The notes: a model not told the origin generated them from the sequence alone. A stretch of 16,257 nt of DNA from CAYJLC01 sp964370735 (GCA_964370735.1 CAYJLC010000043.1:1-16257); one strand, 5' to 3'; shown: positions 1-7,485, numbered from the stretch's first letter. Numbers and translations are program-made.

Positions 1-24
1 CAATTGCCTTTGTTCTCAGAATAA
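1..24 (+). CDS. possible 3' end of an upstream gene (partial)
   Basis: Frame 1 reads Q-L-P-L-F-S-E and then TAA at 22-24. The pentapeptide QLPLF fits the known beta-sliding-clamp binding consensus (QL-x-LF) that often sits at the extreme C-terminus of DinB/UmuC polymerases, MutS and other clamp clients. Only eight codons are visible, so this is a guess from a motif. The other two + frames also run from the edge to early stops, and a minus-strand frame is open over about the first 115 bases without a usable start. Confidence 0.22.
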   Translation, partial: QLPLFSE

Positions 25-97
25 ATCACAACTAGCACAAATATTTCACCGATAGTTCCTTCTATTAAAAAATTTACAAATATTTTTAAAAATACCC

Positions 98-126
98 TTG
101 ACAAAATTAGATAGTTAGTTTAAAAT
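98..126 (+). promoter_or_regulatory. sigma-A-type promoter of the MarR-MATE operon
   Basis: TTGACA at 98-103, a 17-base spacer and TAAAAT at 121-126. This is a near-consensus housekeeping promoter about 65 bases upstream of the MarR start at 191. The first copy of a 14-bp tandem repeat begins inside the spacer at 112 and covers most of the -10 box, so a protein bound to the repeats would block polymerase. Confidence 0.8.
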
Positions 127-167
127 AGTTAATATAAAGTAGTTAGTTTAATATACTTAGTTTAAAG
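112..167 (+). repeat. four tandem copies of a 14-bp unit, putative MarR operator array
   Basis: Copies of TAGTTAGTTTAA-like sequence start at 112, 126, 140 and 154, an exact 14-bp period. Copies 1 and 3 are identical over 12 bases; copy 4 differs at one position and copy 2 at two. The array runs from the promoter spacer through the -10 into the leader of the MarR mRNA. Placement and the known habit of MarR regulators to bind their own promoter suggest autoregulation. That the units are binding sites is inference. Confidence 0.65.
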
Positions 168-190
168 TAATAATGAAAAGGAGCAAACAA

Positions 191-649
191 ATGAGAGGAA
201 AATTAGCAAAAGCACTTCACAAAATAACACATGATACGGCATTATATGAACTAAAACGCCTGTACTCTTATGACAAAAAGAGCGTTCTTTCATACCACGA
301 CACACTTTATCTTAATATCATCGAGGCACACCCAAATGAATATACATCTTCGCAAATTGCTGATTTATTAAAAATTACTCGTCCATCTGTGACAGAGAAA
401 ATTAATCAGTTGTGCAAAAAAGGCTATATTTTAAGAACACAAAGCGAAACAGACAAGCGTGTATTTTATCTATCAATAAATCCAGAAAGCCCTAAAGATT
501 ACGAAAGCACTGCAAGTTATGAAGAAGAGTTGGAACGTGATGTTTTAGCAAAATTTGGTGAAGAAAAAGTAGATTTATTATGTGAAATGATTGAATATTT
601 ATCGGGTTTATTATCCGAAAATATCACCGAGGAGAACGAAAATGAATAG
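191..649 (+). CDS. MarR-family transcriptional regulator (multidrug-type)
   Basis: A 152-residue winged-helix regulator, the usual MarR length, likely a dimeric repressor of the exporter gene that follows. Helices H2-H4 span about residues 34-76 (YTSSQIADLL, then RPSVTEKINQLCK as recognition helix), followed by a wing with the family-typical S-E-T-D-K-R-V at about 85-91. Terminal helices for dimerisation lie on both sides. The start is set at 191: an in-frame ATG at 173 is upstream of the Shine-Dalgarno AAGGAG (178-183), which is 7 bases before ATG 191. Its stop overlaps the MATE start, so the two are translationally coupled. Ligand unknown; the arrangement resembles the MepR-MepA pair of Staphylococcus. 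One Cys (C75) is in the recognition helix region. Confidence 0.9.
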   Translation: MRGKLAKALHKITHDTALYELKRLYSYDKKSVLSYHDTLYLNIIEAHPNEYTSSQIADLLKITRPSVTEKINQLCKKGYILRTQSETDKRVFYLSINPESPKDYESTASYEEELERDVLAKFGEEKVDLLCEMIEYLSGLLSENITEENENE

Positions 650-1976
650 CCCTTTAGCAAAAAGCTTTAATATGAGAGAGCTTTTAAAATACACTTTACC
701 GAGTATGCTTATGATGGTTTTTATGTCTACTTACTCGATTATAGACGGTGTTTTCGTATCAGCATTCGTTGGCGAAAGTGCACTTGCTGCTGTAAACTTA
801 GTAATGCCACTACTCGGTATAGTAATGGCATTAGGGCTAATGTTTGCAACAGGCGGAAATGCTGTTATTGCAAAACTTCTAGGTCAAGGTAAAAGAAGAG
901 AAGCACAGGAATTTTTAACAGTAATCTATATTATCGGCGGAATACTTGGCACAGGGCTTACAGCGATTGTTTTAATTTTTCCAGACGAACTTCTTAATCT
1001 ATTAAATGTAAGTGATAATCTGTATTTTCTTGCAAAAGATTATATGCTTAGTCTAGCTGGGTTTTTAGTTCCAGTATTTTTTATGATTTTTATTCAATCT
1101 TTTATGGTAACAGCAGGACATCCAATGTTCGGGTTTATATTAAGCCTTGCTGGTGGTGTTGTAAACATAGTTCTTGATTACGTTTTCATCTCACCTGACC
1201 TATTAAATATGGGAATTACTGGCGCTGGACTTGCTACTGGTATCGGAAATGCACTTCCTGGAGTAATTGGCTTTTTCTATTTTATTTTTAACAGGAAATG
1301 TGCACTTCATTTTGTAAAACCGAAGCTTAAAATGAAAACTCTTACTCAAAGTATGTTCAATGGTGCGTCTGAACTCGTAGGCTCGCTCGCTACATCAATT
1401 ACAACACTTATGTTTAATTTTATCCTAATGAGTATGGTTGGAGATGCTGGGGTTTCTGCTATCAGCGTAATTTTATATATACAAATGTTCCAAAATGCTA
1501 TTTATACAGGTTATACTCTGGGTGTGTCCCCTATTATTGCATTTAAGTATGGCGAAGAAAATCATACTAGCTTACACAAAGTTATAATGCAAAGTTTTAA
1601 AGTTATTTCAGTGGCGTCTGTCCTTGTTATTGCACTAACACTTATGTTTTCTAATGAAGCGGTCGGAATTTTCATTTCAAGAGATAGTTCGACATTCGAA
1701 ATGGCAAAAAACGGACTTTTATTATTCCTACCATCTTATTTGTTTATGGGTTTTAATATTTTCTTTTCGGCAATGTTCACATCGCTTTCAAACGGAAAAG
1801 TGTCTGCAATAATTTCGATTTTAAGAAGTTTAGTGTTTATCGTTTTAGCACTTTTAATTTTACCACAAATATTAAAACTAAACGGTGTATGGCTGGCTGT
1901 TCCTGTTGCAGAATTTTTAGCTATAATTGTATCATATTATTTCTACAAAAAGAAAAAATCGCACTATAAATATTAG
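642..1976 (+). CDS. MATE-family multidrug efflux transporter
   Basis: A 444-residue integral membrane protein with about 12 hydrophobic segments, the normal MATE size and topology. MATE proteins are cation-coupled antiporters that expel cationic drugs and dyes. The N-terminal half opens with the family-typical LPSM..M-F-STYSIIDGVFVSAFVG segment and later A-T-G-G-N-A-V-I-A-K-L-L-G-Q-G-K, a conserved loop after the second helix. The second half repeats the fold from about residue 230. ATG 642 is chosen because GAGGAG (629-634) precedes it by 7 bases; it overlaps the regulator's stop by 8 bases. A longer in-frame start at 591 would lie deep in the MarR gene and add a non-hydrophobic, unconserved leader. 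Ten Ns begin directly after its TAG stop. Substrate cannot be predicted; regulation by the adjacent MarR is likely. Confidence 0.92.
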   Translation: MNSPLAKSFNMRELLKYTLPSMLMMVFMSTYSIIDGVFVSAFVGESALAAVNLVMPLLGIVMALGLMFATGGNAVIAKLLGQGKRREAQEFLTVIYIIGGILGTGLTAIVLIFPDELLNLLNVSDNLYFLAKDYMLSLAGFLVPVFFMIFIQSFMVTAGHPMFGFILSLAGGVVNIVLDYVFISPDLLNMGITGAGLATGIGNALPGVIGFFYFIFNRKCALHFVKPKLKMKTLTQSMFNGASELVGSLATSITTLMFNFILMSMVGDAGVSAISVILYIQMFQNAIYTGYTLGVSPIIAFKYGEENHTSLHKVIMQSFKVISVASVLVIALTLMFSNEAVGIFISRDSSTFEMAKNGLLLFLPSYLFMGFNIFFSAMFTSLSNGKVSAIISILRSLVFIVLALLILPQILKLNGVWLAVPVAEFLAIIVSYYFYKKKKSHYKY

Positions 1977-1986
1977 NNNNNNNNNN
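1977..1986. other. assembly gap of ten Ns
   Basis: Ten Ns separate the MATE stop from the Shine-Dalgarno of the acetyltransferase gene. Ten is a common placeholder for a scaffold join, so the real distance, and any sequence lost here, is unknown. The operon link between MATE and GNAT genes rests on this join being correct and short. Confidence 0.97.
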
Positions 1987-1996
1987 AGGTGTCACT

Positions 1997-2527
1997 ATGA
2001 ATTTAATAGAAAAAAAATTATCAACAAAACTTAAGAATTATACTGAGATTTGCCAGTTTATGAAAAGAGTTTTTCCAAAGGAAGAACTTATGCCGATGTG
2101 GCTTATAAGGCTATTAACACTAAAGAAAAATTATAATTTCAACGCCTATTATGATGGCGAATTATTCGTGGGGATTTTATTTACAATAGCGTCAGAAGAC
2201 ACTTTATTCGTGTTTTATATCGCAGTAAATGATGAAATTCACTCAAAAGGATATGGCTCAGCGCTGCTTCAAGTATTATTTGATAAACATCCTGATAAAT
2301 CGATAACGCTATTCATTGAAACAATGGACGATAAAAATGCCAAAAATTATGCACAAAGAGTTAAAAGACTTGCTTTTTATGAGCGAAATAATTTTTTCCA
2401 CACAGGAATAAAAGCTGGTTTTAAAACTCCATTTATTGATATTTTATCGACCGATAAAGATTATAATATTACAAAGGCAAAAAAGCTGATGAAGTTTATG
2501 CCAATGAAAATATTTTGCAAAGCATAA
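1997..2527 (+). CDS. GNAT-family N-acetyltransferase
   Basis: A 176-residue cytosolic protein of the acetyl-CoA-dependent GNAT superfamily. Motif A is visible: strand F-V-F-Y-I-A-V (71-77) followed by S-K-G-Y-G-S-A-L-L (83-91), matching the Q/R-x-x-G-x-G/A pyrophosphate-binding loop. Motif B is likely R-L-A-F-Y-E-R-N-N-F-F (124-134), with Tyr128 at the position of the usual catalytic or CoA-contacting Tyr. The acceptor substrate is unknown. AGGTG lies 5 bases before the ATG, and an N gap is immediately upstream, so an upstream extension cannot be excluded. If the gap is short it is the third gene of the MarR-MATE cassette, where acetylation of a drug or metabolite would complement export (inference). 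The basic C-terminal tail (160-176) is not obviously part of the fold. Confidence 0.82.
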   Translation: MNLIEKKLSTKLKNYTEICQFMKRVFPKEELMPMWLIRLLTLKKNYNFNAYYDGELFVGILFTIASEDTLFVFYIAVNDEIHSKGYGSALLQVLFDKHPDKSITLFIETMDDKNAKNYAQRVKRLAFYERNNFFHTGIKAGFKTPFIDILSTDKDYNITKAKKLMKFMPMKIFCKA

Positions 2528-2559
2528 GCCTCTACCGTTAACTAATCGGTTCAAAATCA

Positions 2560-2590
2560 AAAACGAGGGAATTAACCCTCGTTTTGTGTT
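2560..2590 (+). terminator. intrinsic terminator between convergent genes
   Basis: AAAACGAGGG (2560-2569) pairs perfectly with CCCTCGTTTT (2576-2585) around a 6-base loop and is followed by GTGTTTT. It lies 32 bases after the GNAT stop. The A tract on the left arm and flanking sequence would also give a U-rich end on the minus strand, so it probably also stops transcription of the CAP-domain gene. Confidence 0.85.
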
Positions 2591-2597
2591 TTATGAA

Positions 2598-2632
2598 AAT
2601 TTTATAATATGGAGGAAGAATATTATAAAATT
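2598..2632. repeat. perfect 13-bp A/T inverted repeat with GGAGG loop
   Basis: AATTTTATAATAT (2598-2610) and ATATTATAAAATT (2620-2632) are perfect reverse complements around the 9-base loop GGAGGAAGA. The right arm overlaps the CAP gene stop codon. Function unknown; it may protect the 3' end of the minus-strand mRNA or be an operator-like dyad. Confidence 0.6.
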
Positions 2633-3632
2633 AATTAGTAAATAATTGTGACCAATCGTTTGTTTCGTTGTATCCAACACCGATATGTCTATATTCTGGG
2701 TTTAAAATATTTTGTTTGTGCGATGGAGAATTCATAAGTCCAGTTACAAGTCTTTCAGGGCTAGTATAACCACTACCAAGATTTTCGCCTCTATACATAG
2801 TTTCAATCCCAACTTCATCAAACACAGTAGAAAAAGATGTTCCATCAGGGCGAGTGTGCGATAATTTCACAGAGCATTCATCGGCACGAATTTGTGCAGC
2901 AGCTTCTAACTCGTCTGTCGGTGTAAGTAAAGTTAAACCAAGTTTTGCACGTTCAGCATTAACTAGTTCGATAACCTCAGCCTCGAAGATTTCTTCTTTC
3001 GTCATTGTTTTTTCTACTTTAGCAGTAAAACTTGCATAATAATCAACAATATATGCAGCAAGCTTAGTAGAACTTAATGATGATTCTTCAAAATAATTAT
3101 CTTTAGTATCTATTAAAATATTACTAGAAGCACTGTCCCAAACAAGTGCAAAATCAAAAAGATTTGCTATATCACGAAGCATAAAATAATTATTTCCATC
3201 GATGTTATATGTGTTAAATGCTACTTTATCTTCATCTTTAAAAAGAGAAACATTCGTTTTATATGCATTTTTGTCAGAAGCTGTGCTGTTATCTAGCTCG
3301 CCACCAACTTTTGTATAATTTTTGTCAGAAGTTAGAAAAATAGCCTCTAGATTTGCATTCCAAGAAATTTCGAATTCTTTAGAAGTATTATCTAAAATTG
3401 TTGCTATATCACGAAGTTTTACATAATTATAACCATTTATATTATATGAATTGAACTCGAAATTTTCTCCGTCAACGATAATTTTAGCCTTTGAAGCTTT
3501 TGCAAAAATTGCATTTGAAGAAGTATTATGCTCAATTTCGCTATGAGAGTATTTAATTTGTTCGAAATTTGCTTGCGCAAAGCTTGTTGATAAAATTAAC
3601 GCTGATATTAGTGTTATAACAAGTTTTTTCAT
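2631..3632 (-). CDS. secreted CAP-domain (SCP/PR1-like) protein with two stalk-like repeats
   Basis: 333 residues. A Sec signal peptide (residues 1-21, K-K then a hydrophobic core ending A-Q-A) directs export. Two copper-amine-oxidase-N-like 'stalk' repeats follow, at about 50-110 and 130-176: each has Y-N-I-x-G-x-N/Y-Y-x-x-L-R-D-I-A and then a W-x-x-x-x-x-x-I segment. The C-terminus (about 218-333) is a CAP domain: E-L-V-N-A-E-R, S-H-T-R-P-D-G (His259), R-G-E-N-L-G (Glu283) and S-P-S-H-K-Q-N-I-L (His305) supply the His/Glu cavity residues typical of the family. Bacterial CAP proteins (YkwD type) are extracellular and their roles are poorly defined; spore coat, wall or adhesion roles are proposed. 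It appears monocistronic, with GAGGGA about 7 bases before the ATG. No convincing promoter hexamers were found. Confidence 0.88.
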   Translation of the reverse strand: MKKLVITLISALILSTSFAQANFEQIKYSHSEIEHNTSSNAIFAKASKAKIIVDGENFEFNSYNINGYNYVKLRDIATILDNTSKEFEISWNANLEAIFLTSDKNYTKVGGELDNSTASDKNAYKTNVSLFKDEDKVAFNTYNIDGNNYFMLRDIANLFDFALVWDSASSNILIDTKDNYFEESSLSSTKLAAYIVDYYASFTAKVEKTMTKEEIFEAEVIELVNAERAKLGLTLLTPTDELEAAAQIRADECSVKLSHTRPDGTSFSTVFDEVGIETMYRGENLGSGYTSPERLVTGLMNSPSHKQNILNPEYRHIGVGYNETNDWSQLFTN

Positions 3633-3718
3633 AATAATCCCTCTTTTTTTATCTATATAAAATAGTTAATATTTATCTGTTCATAAGAGTAATGCACGAG
3701 AAGGGATTTTTATTGCAT

Positions 3719-3750
3719 ATTTTTTAAATTTTTTTAAATTTTTTTATTTT
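3719..3750. other. phased T/A tracts, possible intrinsically curved DNA
   Basis: The block TTTTTAAATT repeats from 3721 with an exact 10-bp period for two full copies, then TTTTTATTTT. Such phased A/T tracts recur once per helical turn and are known to bend DNA. It lies about 90-120 bp upstream of the CAP gene start, within the 256-base gap 3633-3888, where no gene is seen. Confidence 0.5.
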
Positions 3751-3832
3751 CTGAAAAGATTAAATTTTATCTTTAAACTCTAAAGTTAGAAAATTAGTAT
3801 GAATTCCAGAAAAACAGGCTTTAAAACGCGTT

Positions 3833-3873
3833 AAAAAGACGATAAACTTAAAACTTTAGTTTATCGTCTTTTT
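3833..3873 (-). terminator. intrinsic terminator of the ABC exporter gene
   Basis: AAAAAGACGATAAAC (3833-3847) pairs with GTTTATCGTCTTTTT (3859-3873), a 15-bp stem. It lies just beyond the minus-strand stop of the exporter at 3889. Both arms end in A/T tracts, so it could function on either strand. Confidence 0.85.
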
Positions 3874-3888
3874 TTGCATTAAATTAAT

Positions 3889-5658
3889 TTATTCAAAATA
3901 TGTGTCGTTTTCATCGTCCATACTTTTAAATTGAGCATCATATAACTTTGTATATATTCCATTTTTCTCATATAGTTCGCTGTGAGTTCCATATTCTGAA
4001 ACACCGTCGGCTGTAAGAACGATTATTTCGTCGGCATTTTTTATTGTAGACAATCTATGCGCGATGACAAGCGTGGTTCTGCCCTCTGATAATTCATATA
4101 ACGAACGTTGAACTTTTTGCTCAGTTTCATTATCTAGTGCAGAAGTAGCCTCGTCTAAAATCATAATCGGAGGATTTTTTAAAAACGCGCGTGCTATACT
4201 CATTCGTTGTTTTTGTCCACCAGAAAGTCTAACACCTTTTTCACCGATATTTGTTTCATATCCGTCAGGACAACTCATAATAAAATCATGCACTCTTGCT
4301 TTTTTTGCAGCAGAAATAACTTCTTCGTCAGTTGCATTGATATTTCCGTATTTAATATTCTCTTTAATAGTACCTGTGAACAAAAATATATCCTGTTGCA
4401 CCATACCAATAGAACTTCTTAGACTGCTTAATTTAATATCTCGAATATCAACACCGTCTAATGTAATATGTCCATCTAAACAATCATAAAACCTAGGAAT
4501 TAGTTGACAAAGGGTTGTTTTTCCACCACCAGAAGGACCAACTACGGCAACAGTTTTCCCTGCATTTATTTTAAATGAAATATTATTCAAAACTTCTTCA
4601 TCGTCGGTATATTTAAAAGTAACATTGTGAAACTCAATCTCGCCCTTTACGTCTTTAAGTTTTTTTGCTTGTGGTTTATCCTTTATATCAACATCTGTAT
4701 CCATAATCTCCACAAAACGTCTAAAACCACTCATTCCTTGCTCAAATTGTTGCGTAAAGTTAGTAAGTTTTTGAATAGGTTGCAAAATAATATTTATATA
4801 TAGTAAAAACACCACTAAATCGGATAAATTCATATTATTATTCATAACAAGAACACCGCCGATTATTAATACAAGTGCATTACAAATATTCGTTAAAAAA
4901 CCCATACCAGACACGAAAGTTGCCATCGCCTGATACGAAGTTTTTTTCGCATTTTTGAAAAATCCATTTCCTTCATGGAATTTTTCGATTTCATGTGCTT
5001 CGTTTGTAAATGACTGAACAACTCTAATCCCACTGATACTATTTTCTACTTGCGAATTAACATCGGCAATTTTAACCCTAACATCAGAGAATGCTCTTCT
5101 CATTTTTTTGCGTCTAGTCATAGCAAACCATGCAATTATCGGCAACATTATAAGCACACAAAGTGCAAGTCGCCACTCTACATTAAATAGTATTATAGAT
5201 GACCCGATAAACATTACAAGCGAAATAAATATATCTTCAGGGCCATGGTGCGCAAGCTCCGTAATGTCAAAAAGGTCGTTTAAAATTTTCGACATAATTT
5301 GCCCTGTTCGGTTTGTATCATAGTATTTAAACGACAGTTTTTGCAGATGTGAAAACAAATCTTCTCTTATATCAGCCTCAATTCGAACACCAACAACATG
5401 TCCCCAGTAGTTGATGAAATACGTAAACATCGAAATTGCTATATAAATTCCTATCAAAGCTGCTGCAAGAACTACTAATTCGTTTATGTTGCCGTTTGGT
5501 ATAGTTTCGTCCATAATTCTTTTTGTGATAAGTGGGAAAAGTAGCCCCAAACTTGCCGAACCTAGCGAACACGCCATGTCGCAAAAGAATAGTTTTTTAT
5601 GCGGTTTGTAATAAGAAATAAACCTTTTTATTATTTCTTTATCGATTTTTTTATCCAT
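3889..5658 (-). CDS. ABC exporter half-transporter (ABCB/MsbA-like), fused permease and ATPase
   Basis: 589 residues in the classic exporter order: six-helix transmembrane domain (about 20-300, hydrophobic segments near 22-42, 62-84, 143-182 and 255-295) and a C-terminal nucleotide-binding domain (about 340-575). ATPase motifs are complete: Walker A G-P-S-G-G-G-K-T (374-381), Q-loop Q-Q-D (421-423), signature L-S-G-G-Q (478-482), Walker B I-M-I-L-D-E with catalytic Glu503, D-loop S-A-L-D and switch His534. It should act as a homodimer, or with an unlinked partner, expelling lipids, peptides or drugs; no partner half-transporter is adjacent. AAGGGAG lies 5-6 bases upstream of the ATG. It is flanked by terminators on both sides and so is probably a single-gene unit. 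Substrate not inferable. Confidence 0.92.
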   Translation of the reverse strand: MDKKIDKEIIKRFISYYKPHKKLFFCDMACSLGSASLGLLFPLITKRIMDETIPNGNINELVVLAAALIGIYIAISMFTYFINYWGHVVGVRIEADIREDLFSHLQKLSFKYYDTNRTGQIMSKILNDLFDITELAHHGPEDIFISLVMFIGSSIILFNVEWRLALCVLIMLPIIAWFAMTRRKKMRRAFSDVRVKIADVNSQVENSISGIRVVQSFTNEAHEIEKFHEGNGFFKNAKKTSYQAMATFVSGMGFLTNICNALVLIIGGVLVMNNNMNLSDLVVFLLYINIILQPIQKLTNFTQQFEQGMSGFRRFVEIMDTDVDIKDKPQAKKLKDVKGEIEFHNVTFKYTDDEEVLNNISFKINAGKTVAVVGPSGGGKTTLCQLIPRFYDCLDGHITLDGVDIRDIKLSSLRSSIGMVQQDIFLFTGTIKENIKYGNINATDEEVISAAKKARVHDFIMSCPDGYETNIGEKGVRLSGGQKQRMSIARAFLKNPPIMILDEATSALDNETEQKVQRSLYELSEGRTTLVIAHRLSTIKNADEIIVLTADGVSEYGTHSELYEKNGIYTKLYDAQFKSMDDENDTYFE

Positions 5659-5677
5659 TTTTTCTCCCTTAAGTATT

Positions 5678-5707
5678 ATTATCTAGCGTCTTAAAAGGTA
5701 ATGGCAA
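5678..5707 (-). promoter_or_regulatory. weak candidate promoter of the ABC exporter
   Basis: On the minus strand TTGCCA (5702-5707) and GATAAT (5678-5683) are separated by 18 bases. The -35 lies inside the arm of the preceding terminator hairpin. The match is modest, so treat it as a possibility only. Confidence 0.3.
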
Positions 5708-5736
5708 GAAGCTTTTTCGCTCCATACCATTACCTT
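5695..5736 (-). terminator. intrinsic terminator of the chemotaxis receptor gene
   Basis: AAGGTAATGG (5695-5704) pairs with CCATTACCTT (5727-5736), with a small inner AGC/GCT stem. On the minus strand the hairpin is followed by a short U run (TTTTAAG). It sits 12 bases after the receptor stop at 5749. Confidence 0.75.
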
Positions 5737-5748
5737 GTTTTTGTTTTA

Positions 5749-7443
5749 TTATTTGCTAGAAGGCAAATTAAATTGCTCTAACGATGATTGTAAATCTGTC
5801 GCCTGAGATGAAAGTTGATTGCTAAGCATATCGCCTTGATTTGAAACAATTGTGTTCTCTTCAACGATTTTTGTGATATTATTAAGTTCTTCTGAAACTC
5901 TAGAAATCATTTCAAATTGTTCGTCTGACAATCTAACAACTTCTTCCATCATAGAAGTAAGTCTATTTGAATTATTGCCAACTTTCATTACAGTATCAGT
6001 TGTAGTTTTTGCTTTTTGCAGACTGTTTTCGATAGATGCATTAACTGTTCCAATAAGTTTTGATGTATCTTGAGCAGCTCGTGCACTACTTTCTGCAAGT
6101 GTTCTAACTTCGCCAGCTACTACGGCAAATCCTTTGCCAGCCTCCCCTGCACGCGCAGCTTCAACAGCAGCATTTAATGCTAGAATATTTGTTTGGAAAG
6201 CAATTCCATCAATTGTTTTTACAATAGCTTGAATTTCGTCTGATAAATTCTTCGTAGTTTCCATTTCTTCTAGTAACGAGCCAATTTGTTTTTGTCCATC
6301 GCCTAACATTAAATCTGTTTTAGCTATAACTAAACTTGTTTCGGCAACGATATCTTTACTATTGTTAACTTGAGTTGAAATTGAATCAACAGCATCTGAA
6401 AGTGAATTTAATGCTCTAGTTTGCATTTCTACACCGTCTGTTAAGCCATTTGAGAACCCACGAATATGGTTTGCTCCAGAATGAACTTCCGAAGATGCAT
6501 GTTTAATTTGGTGCACAACTGTGCTTGTTGCAAGCAGAACATCGGCAATACCAAACGCAAGTTTATCTTCCTTAGAAAGTGGTGTGATAGTTGCAGTATA
6601 GTCTTTTTTAGCCATTTGCGAAACAACACCAGAGTATTCATTAAGTCTGCTTTGCAGTTTTTTCGTAGATGAAAAAATTGTACCTACTTCATCTTTTGTT
6701 AAATATTCATCAGGGATTTCAACTTCCATATCACCAGTATCGGCAATGTGGGAAACAGTTTTTGCAACAATTGAAAGTTTCTTTCCAAGAGTTTTTACAA
6801 CTCTTCTAATCATAAAGAAAATCATAACAATGGCAATGAGTGCAAATATTGCATTAAAAATTATTGTAGAAGAAACAAGCATATCTTTTACAACAATAGC
6901 TTCATTTGCTTTTGTATTTTCTTCGCTTAATAGAGTTTCCATACTACCGAAAAAGTCAGTTGCAACAGGCGTTACACTACGAAGTGCTGCTAATGCTTCA
7001 TCGTCTTTTCCACCTTCATTTTTAAGGTCGGCAGATAAAATCATAGCTTCTTTGTATTGATTTTTCCAGTCAATAATCGTGGCAAAATCAGTTGCATCTT
7101 GACCATCTAAATTACTATAATAAGTGCCCATTTTATCGTCTAATGTATCAAATGCTGCTATGTATCTGTCATACAATTCCATACGAGCTTCTTCATCTTC
7201 TTGCAATAAAATATCACGACCGAGAACACGACAAAGATACATATTTTCAATCATTTCATAAACATCAAGTTCATTTTTAACATTTTTTTCTAAAATATTG
7301 GTATAACTTGAGTTAACGAGTGTGATTGCAGAGAGTGATGAGAGCATAAAAACAAGAATAACCACCGAAACTATTATCTGCACTGGTCTAAACTTTGTGG
7401 TTAAATTAGCATCTTTTTCCCAATTTGTGTATTTTTTTATCAT
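5749..7443 (-). CDS. methyl-accepting chemotaxis protein (transmembrane receptor)
   Basis: 564 residues. Order: cytosolic N-tail, transmembrane segment 1 (about 21-43), extracellular ligand-binding region (44-188, helical and acidic, like a four-helix-bundle 4HB_MCP sensor), transmembrane segment 2 (about 189-212), HAMP linker (about 212-265) and a methyl-accepting coiled-coil domain to the C-terminus. The conserved hairpin tip that contacts CheA/CheW is plain at about 408-455 (I-D-G-I-A-F-Q-T-N-I-L-A-L-N-A-A-V-E-A-A). The C-terminus (LPSSK) lacks a CheR/CheB-tethering pentapeptide. The start is placed at 7443: the upstream in-frame ATG at 7458 contains the GGAGG Shine-Dalgarno itself, which is 8 bases ahead of ATG 7443. 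No che genes adjoin it, so it is an orphan receptor with its own promoter and terminator. Ligand unknown. Confidence 0.93.
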   Translation of the reverse strand: MIKKYTNWEKDANLTTKFRPVQIIVSVVILVFMLSSLSAITLVNSSYTNILEKNVKNELDVYEMIENMYLCRVLGRDILLQEDEEARMELYDRYIAAFDTLDDKMGTYYSNLDGQDATDFATIIDWKNQYKEAMILSADLKNEGGKDDEALAALRSVTPVATDFFGSMETLLSEENTKANEAIVVKDMLVSSTIIFNAIFALIAIVMIFFMIRRVVKTLGKKLSIVAKTVSHIADTGDMEVEIPDEYLTKDEVGTIFSSTKKLQSRLNEYSGVVSQMAKKDYTATITPLSKEDKLAFGIADVLLATSTVVHQIKHASSEVHSGANHIRGFSNGLTDGVEMQTRALNSLSDAVDSISTQVNNSKDIVAETSLVIAKTDLMLGDGQKQIGSLLEEMETTKNLSDEIQAIVKTIDGIAFQTNILALNAAVEAARAGEAGKGFAVVAGEVRTLAESSARAAQDTSKLIGTVNASIENSLQKAKTTTDTVMKVGNNSNRLTSMMEEVVRLSDEQFEMISRVSEELNNITKIVEENTIVSNQGDMLSNQLSSQATDLQSSLEQFNLPSSK

Positions 7444-7485
7444 TTTGATATCCTCCATATAGTTTACTATAAGTCATATTGATTT

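Noticed and set aside
1..115. Minus-strand open frame running off the left edge with a hydrophobic translation
   Set aside because: It has no start codon with a ribosome site; the nearby GTG with good spacing stops after five codons. AT-rich chance opening is likely.
112..167. Tandem repeats as a short CRISPR-like array
   Set aside because: Units are 14 bp with no spacers and no cas genes are near; the position on a promoter fits an operator array.
173..190. ATG 173 as start of the MarR gene
   Set aside because: The only Shine-Dalgarno (178-183) lies after it and fits ATG 191.
591..641. In-frame ATG 591 as start of the MATE gene
   Set aside because: It lies inside the MarR gene without a ribosome site; GAGGAG fits ATG 642.
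2609..2638. Nine-codon ORF in the A/T inverted repeat
   Set aside because: It has no ribosome site before its ATG; the GGAGG is inside it.
6746..7060. Plus-strand open frame opposite the chemotaxis receptor gene
   Set aside because: It is antisense to a clear gene, has no recognisable domain and its composition mirrors the real frame.
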